Assembly: GCA_022704525.1 (NCBI GenBank)
Contig: JAKJGF010000025.1
Span: 1 to 32,429 of the forward strand
DNA length: 32,429 nt
Reading direction: 5' to 3'
DNA from: Bacillota bacterium
Lineage (GTDB): Bacteria; Vulcanimicrobiota; SpSt-956; JAKJGF01
The first letter of the stretch is position 1. Each line of letters begins with the position of its first letter. A model generated the notes under the pieces. It searched no databases. It saw only the letters and a list, made by a program, of their open reading frames with translations, and was not told the DNA's origin. Both the position numbers and the translations under genes were made by a program. Shown here piece after piece: positions 17,859 to 25,718 of the stretch.

Positions 17859-17888
17859 TTGACAACAGTTATTTAATTATGAAATAAT
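17859..17888 (+). promoter_or_regulatory. Promoter of the yedF selenium operon
   Basis: A perfect TTGACA (17859-17864), 18-base spacer, and AATAAT (17883-17888, five of six). Transcription from about 17895 gives a 60-base leader ending in GAGGAG before the ATG at 17954. Confidence 0.7.
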
Positions 17889-17953
17889 AAATTCATTATG
17901 AATTTTAGAGCAAAAGAGATGAAGATTTATGAAGAACAGAGGAGATAAATATT

Positions 17954-18529
17954 ATGCATACAGTTAATGCCATTGGAAAATCCTGCCCGGAACCAGTAAT
18001 ATTAACAAAGGAAGCTCTTGAAGAATTCAATGTAGATGATGCAATCTGCAGGGATAATGTGGAGAGATTTGCAAAGACTCAGGGTTGTACCGTTACGATA
18101 AAAGAGAAAGATAAGGAAATTCATTTAACGATCCAGAGAACTCAGAAACAGGCTGTTTCTCTGGAAAATCAGGAAGAAAAGAAAAAATCAATTACAAATA
18201 CCGTATTTTATATAGCTTCAGATCAGATGGGAATCGGTGTTGAAGACCTCGGTCATATCCTTATGAGGGCCTTTATTAAAACAATAAAAGACTTAAAGAA
18301 AAAGCCTGAAAAATTAATCTTTGTAAATTCAGGCGTAAAGCTCAGTACAAAGGGTTCAAAGGTTATTTCTGACCTGCAAGAACTTCAGAAATCCGGTATT
18401 ACAATACTTTCCTGCGGAACTTGCCTTGATTTCTATGGATTAAAGGAAGATCTGGAAGTGGGAAACATCTCAAATATGTTTGAAATACTTTCTTCCCTGG
18501 AGAAAGCAGATAAGGTAATAAGACCATAA
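17954..18529 (+). CDS. yedF: Selenium metabolism protein YedF (TusA-DsrE fusion)
   Basis: A 191-residue, two-domain chalcogen carrier. Residues 1 to about 72 are a TusA/SirA-like domain with the CPEP motif at Cys11, the persulfide/perselenide-bearing position. Residues about 90-191 are DsrE-like (IASDQMGIGVEDLGHILMRA), ending with ILSCGTCLDFYG and GNISNMFEI, the segment typical of YedF. In many anaerobes YedF travels with selenium genes and is linked to selenophosphate or labile-selenium pathways. Here it leads a three-gene operon, overlapping the desulfurase gene by 1 base and followed by a DUF3343 gene. GAGGAG precedes the ATG by 9 bases. Confidence 0.93.
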   Translation: MHTVNAIGKSCPEPVILTKEALEEFNVDDAICRDNVERFAKTQGCTVTIKEKDKEIHLTIQRTQKQAVSLENQEEKKKSITNTVFYIASDQMGIGVEDLGHILMRAFIKTIKDLKKKPEKLIFVNSGVKLSTKGSKVISDLQELQKSGITILSCGTCLDFYGLKEDLEVGNISNMFEILSSLEKADKVIRP

Positions 18530-19677
18530 TGCTCTATCTTGATAATTCTGCTACATCATTTCCAAAACCTCCCTGTGTATTAAAAGCTATAGAGGAGTAT
18601 CTTTTAACGATAGGGGCAAGCTCCGGTCGTTCCGGCCATAAACCTGCCTTAAAGGCTGGTAAAATGGTTTTTTCCTGTAGAGAGAAACTTGCTCGATTGT
18701 TTAATATTGAGGATTCTTCCAGAGTCATCTTCACTTCTGGAGCTACAGAGTCGTTAAATATCGCCCTGCAGGGTTTTTTAAAAGAAGGAGATGAAGTGGT
18801 TATAACGTCTCTGGAACATAATTCCGTTATACGTCCTTTAAGATATCTGGAAAAAGAAAAATCTATTAAAATCAATATTCTTCAGTCAGATCCGCAGGGT
18901 GTGATAACTGATACTGAATTTAAAAATAAAATTACCGATAAAATTAAACTCATAATAATTAATCATGCATCCAATGTAATAGGTTCTGTTATACCTCTTG
19001 AAAAAGTGAGAAATTTTAAAAGAAATGCTCTTTTACTGGTAGATGCCGCTCAGTCTGCTGGAATTATTCCTATTGATGTGGAGAAGGACGGAATAGATCT
19101 CCTGGCTTTTACAGGCCATAAGGGACTTATGGGAGTTACAGGGACAGGAGGATTATATATAAGAGAAGGTGTGGATATAAGGCCTATGAAATTCGGTGGA
19201 ACAGGAAGTATCTCAGATAATGAGGAACAGCCGAATTTTTATCCTGACAGGATGGAGTCAGGTACACTGAATACTACAGGACTTGCAGGTCTTAAAGCTT
19301 CCTTGGATTTTATATCAGAGACAGGTATAGAAAATATTTTAGCTCATAAGATAGCCCTTTCCCGGTATTTAATAGAGGCCCTTCAGAGTATTGATGAAAT
19401 TATACTTTACGGTTCTTCCAGTCCAGAGAATCGACTTCCAGTTTTTTCCATAAATATAAAAAATCGTGATCCTGCAGAAATAGGTTTTATTCTTGACAGA
19501 AAATTTGATATTTACGTAAGAGTCGGTCTTCATTGTTCTCCTGTGGCTCATAAAACCATAGGTACTTTTCCGAAGGGAACTATAAGGCTCAGTGCCGGTT
19601 ATTTTAATACCACAGAGGATATGGATTTTCTAATTAAATCCCTTGAGGATATAATTAAAGAAAAGAAAAGTTTTTAA
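18529..19677 (+). CDS. Class V cysteine desulfurase (selenocysteine lyase-like)
   Basis: A 382-residue PLP enzyme that removes sulfur (or selenium) from cysteine (or selenocysteine), leaving alanine and a persulfide. Visible are the start LDNSATSFPKPPCVLKAIEEY, TSGATESLN for cofactor binding, VDAAQSAGIIPIDV, the PLP lysine in FTGHKGLMGVTGTGG (about Lys198), and the mobile-loop cysteine in RVGLHCSPVAH (about Cys336). It belongs with the EF2568-like group that neighbours selenium genes rather than with IscS. TAATG overlap with yedF couples their translation, so the likely acceptor is YedF; that pairing is inferred. Confidence 0.93.
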   Translation: MLYLDNSATSFPKPPCVLKAIEEYLLTIGASSGRSGHKPALKAGKMVFSCREKLARLFNIEDSSRVIFTSGATESLNIALQGFLKEGDEVVITSLEHNSVIRPLRYLEKEKSIKINILQSDPQGVITDTEFKNKITDKIKLIIINHASNVIGSVIPLEKVRNFKRNALLLVDAAQSAGIIPIDVEKDGIDLLAFTGHKGLMGVTGTGGLYIREGVDIRPMKFGGTGSISDNEEQPNFYPDRMESGTLNTTGLAGLKASLDFISETGIENILAHKIALSRYLIEALQSIDEIILYGSSSPENRLPVFSINIKNRDPAEIGFILDRKFDIYVRVGLHCSPVAHKTIGTFPKGTIRLSAGYFNTTEDMDFLIKSLEDIIKEKKSF

Positions 19678-19681
19678 ATCT

Positions 19682-19927
19682 ATGAGTAAATGTGTGGCCC
19701 TCTTTAAATCAATCCATGAAGTGCTTAAAATAGAAGAACTACTGAATAATTCCGGTATTTTCTGTGATATAATACCATTACCGAGAGATGTGAGTAAGAG
19801 TTGCGGTATGGGAGTGGTTTTCCTCTGCAGGGACGTAGAGAAAGTAAAGGAGACAGGAGAAAGGAATAACCTGAAGATAAATTATATATACACATTGAAA
19901 GAAGGGCAGTTTGATCTGCTCTTATAG
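19682..19927 (+). CDS. DUF3343 protein, putative Se/S carrier
   Basis: An 81-residue single-domain protein (MSKCVALFKSIHEVLKIEELL, split before the rest) of the DUF3343 family. The family has the ferredoxin-like fold suited to a small chalcogen carrier and is often adjacent to YedF and class V desulfurases. Cysteines at 4, 28, 41 and 49 are available; KSCGMGVVF is the family-typical segment. It begins 4 bases after the desulfurase stop, so it is the third gene of the operon. The carrier role is proposed for the family, not proven. Confidence 0.85.
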   Translation: MSKCVALFKSIHEVLKIEELLNNSGIFCDIIPLPRDVSKSCGMGVVFLCRDVEKVKETGERNNLKINYIYTLKEGQFDLLL

Positions 19928-19936
19928 ATTTCTCTC

Positions 19937-20191
19937 TTAATAAGCATCTTTTCCTGGTATATTCATCAAAAAACTCTTAATGGAAAGTCCTTCAGAACTT
20001 GCTAACACTTTTAATCTTCTGTGCGATTCACCGGGTAATTTTACCGTTAAAACCTTTTCTTTTATTTCCCTACTATCACCTCCATATATTTTATATAATT
20101 TTAGTAGTCTAAAGGCTTTAAACATAGCAGATAAAAAAGTTTGCCTCCTTTTGATAAATAAATTATTGCTAATATATTCAGTAGTTTTCAC
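19937..20191 (-). CDS. Possible ribbon-helix-helix (antitoxin-like) small protein
   Basis: The last 40 or so codons (EKVLTVKLPGESHRRLK, then a helix with SIKSFLMNI) resemble ribbon-helix-helix or HicB-type DNA-binding antitoxins. On this strand a strong GGAGGTGA sits just upstream of this part, but no ATG, GTG or TTG follows in the right frame. The nearest in-frame candidate is ATA, about 13 bases on. The annotated ATG at 20191 adds 40 residues of poor character. Either a rare start codon is used or a 1-base shift has broken the gene. No toxin gene is adjacent. Confidence 0.4.
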   Translation of the reverse strand: MKTTEYISNNLFIKRRQTFLSAMFKAFRLLKLYKIYGGDSREIKEKVLTVKLPGESHRRLKVLASSEGLSIKSFLMNIPGKDAY

Positions 20192-20213
20192 TTTTTATAA
20201 TATATGTTATAAT
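20185..20213 (+). promoter_or_regulatory. Promoter driving the structured RNA
   Basis: TTTTCA (20185-20190), 17-base spacer, perfect TATAAT (20208-20213). Transcription would begin near 20220, about 50-60 bases before the first stable helix of the RNA. The promoter lies outside any plus-strand gene. Confidence 0.65.
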
Positions 20214-20219
20214 AAGGCA

Positions 20220-20520
20220 GAATAGATATAAACCCCTGAGGAGATTTTTCTATTAATGTTGTAAGGGAAATTTTATGTCAATGACCCTGCCCACAAGGGG
20301 CGCGGCTTGCGGTGAAAGCCGTAAGTTCTCATATTGATTAGAGGGTTATGGTGAAAACCATAGCAGAAGTTGTTCAGGTTATGACACCAATGGATGCTCC
20401 ACAAGTCCTATGCAACTGTCGCTAATGGTTAAAAGCTCTGTGGGATAGGAGCGGTGCTGTTAGCCGGGTAAGCCTGGATAACAACATCGATGTGGACCAA
20501 CTGGTTAGAATTCCAGAATA
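20220..20520 (+). ncRNA. Structured non-coding RNA, HEARO/omega-RNA-like, without adjacent nuclease
   Basis: This 300-base stretch is GC-richer than its surroundings, has no ORF, and folds densely. Helices seen: GCCC/GGGC (20289-20301); an 8-bp stem with GAAA loop (20306-20325); a second 8-bp stem with GAAA loop (20345-20364); an H-type pseudoknot, CCACA (20399-20403) with TGTGG (20439-20443) interleaved with TCCTAT (20406-20411) and ATAGGA (20445-20450); a two-part hairpin TGTTA/TAACA enclosing CCGGG/CCTGG (20458-20483); and palindrome ACATCGATGT (20484-20493). From memory, the stretch around GTAAGGG, TCAATGACC, GGTGGATGCTCC-like and GTTAGCCGGGTAAGCCTGG resembles HEARO RNAs, the guide-bearing omega-RNAs of IscB/IsrB. 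If so, the guide would be the 5' end (about 20225-20260). No RuvC or HNH gene follows. The class is my best guess; that it is a structured RNA is much surer. Confidence 0.62.
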
Positions 20521-20549
20521 GATTTATTTTATCTATTGAAAAAAATTCA

Positions 20550-20579
20550 TTGAGAGGATCTTTAATACAGAAGTTAAAT
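20550..20579 (+). promoter_or_regulatory. Possible promoter of the wzt-like gene (leaderless)
   Basis: TTGAGA (20550-20555), 18 bases, TTAAAT (20574-20579). The start of transcription would fall within a few bases of the ATG at 20592. This gene has no Shine-Dalgarno site, so a leaderless message is possible. Confidence 0.35.
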
Positions 20580-20591
20580 AGTTGACAGATA

Positions 20592-21872
20592 ATGAATGAC
20601 ATAGCTATAAAAATAGAAAACCTCTCAAAAGTCTATAGACTCTACAATAACCCTGTAGAACGCCTTAAAGAATCACTTCATCCCTTCAGAAAGAAATATC
20701 ACAGAGAATTTTATGCCCTGCGGGATGTGAGTTTTGAGGTTAAGAGAGGGGAGACTGTAGGGATAATAGGGAAAAATGGTTCAGGGAAATCTACCCTTTT
20801 GAAGATAATCACCGGTGTATTGACCCCTACAGGTGGGAATGTTACAGTAAATGGTAAAGTTTCTGCCCTTCTTGAGCTTGGAACAGGTTTTAATCCCGAA
20901 TTTACCGGGATGGAGAATATATATTTCAGCGGCACTATTATGGGTTATACGAAAGAGGAAATTGATAAGAAAGTTGATGAGATAGTATCTTTTGCCGATA
21001 TTGGGGATTTTATCAATCAGCCGGTAAAGATTTATTCAAGCGGTATGTATGTAAGACTTGCTTTTGCTGTGGCTATTAATGTGGACCCTGAGATATTGAT
21101 TATAGATGAAGCTTTATCTGTTGGAGATATTGCTTTTCAGGTAAAATGTTTTAGAAAATTTAATGAATTTAAAGAAGCAGGTAAAACTATTTTATTTGTG
21201 ACCCATTCTCTGGATAGTATTCTGCGGTATTGTAATAAAGGTATTGTTATTCAGAATGGCATTAAAATTACAGAAACAGATCCTAAAGATGCTGTTGATG
21301 TGTATAAAAGACTTCTTGTGGATTGCTACGGAGAGATTGAAGATAAGAATAGTAATAGAGAAGATAAAAAGAATCCTGACCTTTATGTTTTTAAAGAAAA
21401 ATTCTCTATAAATCCCGATCTTCTGTCCTATGGGAATAATAAAGCTGAAATTATAGATTTTGGAATTTTTGATGAATATAATAATCCCACTCAAAAATTG
21501 CTGAATAATCAGAAGTTTTCGATAAAAATGAAAGTCAGATTTAATGAAGAGATTGGAGAACCGATTTTTGCTTATACGATAAAAGATCTGAAAGGCCTTG
21601 AGATTACAGGAACAAATACAATGTATAAGAAGATGGATATGAAAATAAGTAAGAAAAATGATATGTTTCTGGTAGAATTTTTTCAGATGTTAAATATTCA
21701 GGCCGGCCAATATGCCCTCTCTCTGGGTTGTACAGGTTATGAAGGAGAAGAGTTTGTTGTCTATCACAGGCTTTATGATGTAATTTTATTTGAAGTTGTA
21801 TCAGATGTACTTATAGTTGGTTTTTATGATTTACACAGTGAAATCAGGTTGAATAAATTAAATGCTTCTTAA
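20592..21872 (+). CDS. wzt: Polysaccharide ABC exporter ATPase, Wzt-like with C-terminal glycan-binding domain
   Basis: A 426-residue ATPase of the Wzt/TagH family. Residues 1 to about 240 are the nucleotide-binding domain: Walker A GKNGSGKSTLLK, signature YSSGMYVRLAFAVA, Walker B ILIIDEALSVGD and switch His in VTHSLD. LELGTGFNPEFTGMENIYF is the segment diagnostic for polysaccharide exporters. Residues about 270-426 form the beta-sandwich Wzt C-terminal domain that recognises the end of the finished glycan chain. The partner permease Wzm is not in the window. It is followed 10 bases later by a GT-C-like membrane protein, consistent with a surface-polysaccharide locus. Confidence 0.93.
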   Translation: MNDIAIKIENLSKVYRLYNNPVERLKESLHPFRKKYHREFYALRDVSFEVKRGETVGIIGKNGSGKSTLLKIITGVLTPTGGNVTVNGKVSALLELGTGFNPEFTGMENIYFSGTIMGYTKEEIDKKVDEIVSFADIGDFINQPVKIYSSGMYVRLAFAVAINVDPEILIIDEALSVGDIAFQVKCFRKFNEFKEAGKTILFVTHSLDSILRYCNKGIVIQNGIKITETDPKDAVDVYKRLLVDCYGEIEDKNSNREDKKNPDLYVFKEKFSINPDLLSYGNNKAEIIDFGIFDEYNNPTQKLLNNQKFSIKMKVRFNEEIGEPIFAYTIKDLKGLEITGTNTMYKKMDMKISKKNDMFLVEFFQMLNIQAGQYALSLGCTGYEGEEFVVYHRLYDVILFEVVSDVLIVGFYDLHSEIRLNKLNAS

Positions 21873-21882
21873 ATGAAGAAAT

Positions 21883-23418
21883 ATGAAAAATAGATTTATT
21901 AAATTATTTAAAGACAAATTAGATTTACTGAGGATCGTCTCCATATCTTTTATTCTGGTAAGTATCTCCTTCTGGCTACAGGGGAATATTCTTATTAATT
22001 TAGCAGATGAAGGTTTTTTATGGTATGGCACTATATGGACCGGTAAGGGAGAAATACCAATAAGAGATTTTGAGTCATATGAACCGGGTCGATACTATTG
22101 GACATCAGCAATTGCCAGAATAACAGGTAATGGAATTATGGCATTAAGAATATCTGTAAGTATATTTCAATTTGTTGGTCTTATATTCGGCCTTCTGACT
22201 CTCAGACGGGTAGTTCATTCCTGGTGGAAGTTATTTATAGCAGGAGTATTGTTACTCATCTGGATGTATCCCCGTCATAAACTTTTCGTACATACTATAG
22301 CAATGATGACAGTCTATTTTGGAGTATATTTAATTGAAAAACCTTTATATGTAAGACATCTCATTGCAGGAATTTTTGTTGGTTTATCAGCTTTCTTTGG
22401 CTGTAACCACGGACTTTATAATTTTATAGGCTTTTTATTATTGATTTTATACATTTATATTAAAATAGATAGATCAGATTATAAGAAAAAATTATTTTTC
22501 TTTGGTGCTGGAATAATAGTCGGTTATATTCCTATGTTATATATGTTTATATCAATCCCGAATTTTTTCAACTGTTATATAAAGTTTTTAATGCCCATTA
22601 TTAGTAGTGGCAATACAAATATTACTTTACCTGTCCCATGGCCATGGAAAGTCAGTTATATGAATAAAGTGCAATTTTTTACTGGTGTATTTTTTTTAAT
22701 ATTGCCTGTCTATTATTTTTTATCTGGACTTTATTTAATAAAAATTAAAGAAAGTATCCAGAAAAGTTCTATCCTTATTTCAACAACTTTAATAGGATTT
22801 ATATATATGCATTATGCTTTTTCACGGGCCGATACAGGACATCTGACTCATTCCATTCATCCATTTCTGATGGGCTTAATAAGCCTCCCTTTTTTACTAA
22901 AAAATAAATACTTAAAATTAATCAGCATTTTATTTTTATTTATTGTTTCTATTATGTCTTATTATACTATGTATATGGTAAGCCCCTGTTATGCTAAGGC
23001 CAGTGCTCCCGGAGATTTTTTTGTTCAAATTAACATATGTGGTGATAACATCTGGATGGATAAATCTACTGCTGATATTATAGAAGCTGTAAAAAGAATA
23101 AATACAGATTTTATACATTCCGAACCAGTTTTTATTGCTCCCTGGCCTGGATTTTATCCAATATTACAGAAAAAATCACCTACAAGAAGAATTTATTTTG
23201 TAGGTAAAGATACAAAAGAAGAACAGGGAAAAATGGTTTCTGATTTAGAAAATAAACACGTTAACTGGGTCATTTTAATAGATTTTTCTCTTGATGGTAG
23301 AGATGATTTACGATTTAAAAATACACATTTTCTTGTTTGGAAATATATTATGGATAAATTTGAAACAGTACGATCAGAAGGATTACCTGAAAATTACCAG
23401 TTACTTCATAGAAAATGA
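21883..23418 (+). CDS. Polytopic membrane protein, GT-C glycosyltransferase-like
   Basis: A 511-residue protein with about ten membrane helices over residues 15-370 and a soluble C-terminal domain of about 130 residues. After the first helix comes LADEGFLWYGT, an acidic motif in the position where GT-C enzymes (ArnT/PMT-like) keep their catalytic Asp/Glu on the first outer loop, followed by ESYEPGRYYW. These enzymes move a sugar from a polyprenyl-phosphate donor on the outer membrane face. Sequence similarity is only general, so the activity is inferred. It is probably cotranscribed with the upstream exporter ATPase; no strong ribosome-binding site is seen. Confidence 0.72.
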   Translation: MKNRFIKLFKDKLDLLRIVSISFILVSISFWLQGNILINLADEGFLWYGTIWTGKGEIPIRDFESYEPGRYYWTSAIARITGNGIMALRISVSIFQFVGLIFGLLTLRRVVHSWWKLFIAGVLLLIWMYPRHKLFVHTIAMMTVYFGVYLIEKPLYVRHLIAGIFVGLSAFFGCNHGLYNFIGFLLLILYIYIKIDRSDYKKKLFFFGAGIIVGYIPMLYMFISIPNFFNCYIKFLMPIISSGNTNITLPVPWPWKVSYMNKVQFFTGVFFLILPVYYFLSGLYLIKIKESIQKSSILISTTLIGFIYMHYAFSRADTGHLTHSIHPFLMGLISLPFLLKNKYLKLISILFLFIVSIMSYYTMYMVSPCYAKASAPGDFFVQINICGDNIWMDKSTADIIEAVKRINTDFIHSEPVFIAPWPGFYPILQKKSPTRRIYFVGKDTKEEQGKMVSDLENKHVNWVILIDFSLDGRDDLRFKNTHFLVWKYIMDKFETVRSEGLPENYQLLHRK

Positions 23419-23488
23419 TAAGTGGTAAAGATATATTTTAGTTTTTCTTCTCATTCTTTTTTACTCCTTCCTTCCCTCTCTATTATAC

Positions 23489-23595
23489 ATTAGAGTAAGT
23501 ACAAAAAGTAATGTCCGAAAAATATTAAGTAACTATTTACCTGTTACGAGTATGTAGAGAAACTTTAAGACAAAATTTTTTAGAAATACTCTAAT
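23489..23595. repeat. 9-bp inverted repeat in front of the SPASM-like gene
   Basis: ATTAGAGTA (23489-23497) and its exact complement TACTCTAAT (23587-23595), about 90 bases apart; the right arm abuts the ATG. It could be a chance pairing or a scar from a lost element. Nothing else is evident in 23419-23595. Confidence 0.4.
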
Positions 23596-23880
23596 ATGCA
23601 CAGAGATTTTCATTATTGTGAACTTATTAATCCATCTTTAACCATAAATGCTCTGGGTGAAGCAATTTTTTGTTGTGCCACAGCATACAATGGTGCCCTG
23701 GCAACTTCCTTCAATGACAAAACTTCTGTGGCTGAAGCTTATAAAAAGATTATGGATATAAGGAAGAGAGTAATCCACCAGAGAATCGATGATCTTTCAG
23801 AAAATAACACTTTTCCTGGTATGAGTATCTGTGATTATTGTAATAAAGTGTTACGGGATATAATAAGACCGGTAAGATAA
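23596..23880 (+). CDS. SPASM-like mini-protein, probably a radical SAM remnant
   Basis: A 94-residue ORF with cysteines placed as in the auxiliary-cluster (SPASM) domain of radical SAM enzymes: CELINPSLTINALGEAIFCC near the start and CDYCN at the end. The pattern C...l.I...G....CC is the usual SPASM opening. No radical SAM core is present upstream, and the start codon has no ribosome-binding site, so this is most likely the surviving 3' end of a larger gene. A free-standing Fe-S protein is the alternative. Confidence 0.5.
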   Translation: MHRDFHYCELINPSLTINALGEAIFCCATAYNGALATSFNDKTSVAEAYKKIMDIRKRVIHQRIDDLSENNTFPGMSICDYCNKVLRDIIRPVR

Positions 23881-23960
23881 TTTGAAAATCGTAATGCATA
23901 ACGTATATTCTAATCCATAGTTTTGGATGAAATCATGCACGATTCTATAAAAATCATTTA

Positions 23961-24004
23961 TAAATAATAAAAAACCCCTTTACCAGAGGTTTTTTTATTA
24001 TTTA
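23961..24004. terminator. Bidirectional intrinsic terminator
   Basis: A stem of about 19 base pairs, TAAATAATAAAAAACCCCT pairing with AGAGGTTTTTTTATTATTTA with one mismatch and one bulge, around a 5-base loop. Each strand ends in a T run, so it can stop transcription from both the SPASM-like gene (plus) and the low-complexity gene (minus). Confidence 0.85.
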
Positions 24005-24018
24005 TAAAAAATTACAGG

Positions 24019-24216
24019 TTAAAATATTCCCTCCATCCCGGGTACACCTGGAGGTCCGGGAGGCATTCCTGGCATTCCCATTCCTGGCATTCCACCCATT
24101 CCCGGCATTACGGGGCCCATACCGCCTCCACATAACTGCAGGGCCATCTGAAGTTTTTGTTTTAACTGTGGTGTTGATGGCTACCATCCCTGACTCTGGG
24201 CTGCCTGTAAATCCTG
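24019..24216 (-). pseudogene. Decayed duplicate of the low-complexity protein's C-terminal module
   Basis: Read on the minus strand from 24216, this gives QDLQAAQSQGW, then an in-frame TAG (24181-24183), then PSTPQLKQKLQMALQ and a Gly/Met/Pro tail ending GMEGIF and a stop at 24019-24021. The intact gene just upstream reads QDLQTAQSQGWQPSNPQLKQ and LQMALQVGG at the same place. So a tail module was duplicated and now lies about 10 bases beyond the intact gene's stop, in another frame and with a nonsense codon. Confidence 0.8.
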
Positions 24217-24227
24217 CGGTTTTTATA

Positions 24228-25331
24228 TTAAAACATTTTATTCATACCTGGTATACCACCCATACCCGGGACTGTCTGTCCCGGACTCATTCCGGGCATA
24301 CCCATCATTCCAGGTTGCATTCCCTGCATCATTCCGCCATCTCCACCTACCTGCAGGGCCATCTGAAGTTTCTGTTTAAGCTGAGGATTGCTTGGTTGCC
24401 ATCCCTGACTCTGGGCAGTCTGTAAATCCTGTTGTAACTGCTGTTTGGCCTGAACAATATTTGCAGGTCCCATCTGACCCGGTTGTTGCATTCCACCCAT
24501 TCCTTGCATACCTGGTATTCCTCCACCCATTCCTGCCATACCTGGCTGCATACCACCTATACCCTGAACTCCTCCTGGAGGTTGAACTCCACCCATCATT
24601 CCCTGCTGCATACCCATCATTCCCTGCTGCATACCAGGAATCATTCCACCTGCCTGAGCTGCCTGTAATACCCTATCACAATCGGCATTTATAATCATAT
24701 CCCAATCCTGTTTGCCCTGATTTGGATTCATCTGACCACCCTGGGCTCCTCCAGCCTGAGGAGGTGCTCCTCCGGCACCGGCACCGGCATCTTGAGGCTT
24801 CTCTTCACCTTTGCCTCCACCGCCTTCTCCGCCGCCACCGCCGCATTTTCCTCCACCTTCTCCTCCAGCTCCAGCTTCTTCCTTGGGCTTATTAAGTAGG
24901 GCTTCAAGAAGTTTAGATAAAGGATCTTCTGTAGAAGCTGCTGTTCCGCTGGCATCTGTACCAGATGCTCCTGTGGCACTTCCAACATTACCTGAACCTT
25001 CAGCTCCCTTGGTATCTGTTTTTTCGCCTTCTTTAAGTTCTTTTTTGGCATCATCAGATAGTTTTGTTTCTTCACCTTTTTTGGCTTTCTTTGCTTCGTC
25101 ACCTTTTTCGGCACCTTTAGACTTTTCGGCATCCTTAGACTTTTCAGCACCTTTAGTCTTTTCAGCGCCTTTAGTCTTTTCAGAGCCTTTAGTCTTTTCA
25201 GCGCCTTTAGACTTTTCTAGACCTTTTGGCTTGGAACTTTTTCCAGGCTTTGAAGTTTTACTCTTAGGGGTAGATTTTGGCTTACTAGCAGATCTAGCTC
25301 TACTACCACCGCCTCCTACTTTTTTACCCAT
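24228..25331 (-). CDS. Low-complexity Lys/Gly/Met-rich repeat protein
   Basis: A 367-residue protein made almost wholly of biased blocks. Residues 1-95 are Lys-rich with about seven hexapeptides of the form EK(S/T)KGA. Then come Ala/Ser/Gly/Thr, a Gly-Glu block with one Cys, and a Gly/Pro/Gln block. A short ordinary stretch follows (DWDMIINADCDRVLQAAQAG), then Met/Gly/Gln/Pro repeats such as GMQQGMMGM, interrupted by a helical module QDLQTAQSQGW...LKQKLQMALQ. No signal peptide or membrane helix. GGAGTG precedes the ATG. The DNA is clearly GC-richer than its neighbours. Function unknown; it looks like a disordered scaffold or condensate-forming protein, which is inference only. Confidence 0.75.
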   Translation of the reverse strand: MGKKVGGGGSRARSASKPKSTPKSKTSKPGKSSKPKGLEKSKGAEKTKGSEKTKGAEKTKGAEKSKDAEKSKGAEKGDEAKKAKKGEETKLSDDAKKELKEGEKTDTKGAEGSGNVGSATGASGTDASGTAASTEDPLSKLLEALLNKPKEEAGAGGEGGGKCGGGGGEGGGGKGEEKPQDAGAGAGGAPPQAGGAQGGQMNPNQGKQDWDMIINADCDRVLQAAQAGGMIPGMQQGMMGMQQGMMGGVQPPGGVQGIGGMQPGMAGMGGGIPGMQGMGGMQQPGQMGPANIVQAKQQLQQDLQTAQSQGWQPSNPQLKQKLQMALQVGGDGGMMQGMQPGMMGMPGMSPGQTVPGMGGIPGMNKMF

Positions 25332-25718
25332 TTTTAAAAAAACACTCCTTTCATATTTTCATTAACATCTGTCGTTAAATCTTTAACTTTTAGATAATTA
25401 ATTTTTAACTTTCATATTACTATAGAGCAATACCTGTGCCAAAGTATTATATTTATCAGAAAAATAAAATAATAATTCAATTTTTTTTAATTTGCTATGA
25501 AAATAAGCAGGAATTCAAAGGCTAAAAAGCAGAATTTAAAATAAAAGAAAAAATTTGCTTAATATAAAAGTTTAATTTTCTTTTTTAATGGTAACTATAA
25601 GATTCCTTTGCAAGTAGTATATAATTTTATTTTCTTATTTAATAAAATGAATATATAAAAACTCGACAGAATCGTCGAATTAGACAATAATGTCGAGGTG
25701 AATTACTCTAAATAATAT
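25332..25718. other. AT-rich gap with a CTCGACA inverted repeat
   Basis: No convincing gene on either strand. The one structured element is CTCGACA (25662-25668) with exact complement TGTCGAG (25691-25697) and a further TCGTCGA between them. The GC-rich arms stand out in AT-rich sequence and could be a protein-binding site. Confidence 0.5.

Noticed and set aside
20220..20520. Group II intron or retron RNA as an explanation of the structured region
   Set aside because: No GTGYG-type 5' end, no recognisable domain V, and no reverse transcriptase nearby; GAAA loops alone are not enough.
24811..25365. Long Pro/Ser/Ala-rich plus-strand reading frame
   Set aside because: It is the complement of the Lys/Gly-rich coding region on the minus strand; low-complexity DNA keeps several frames open.
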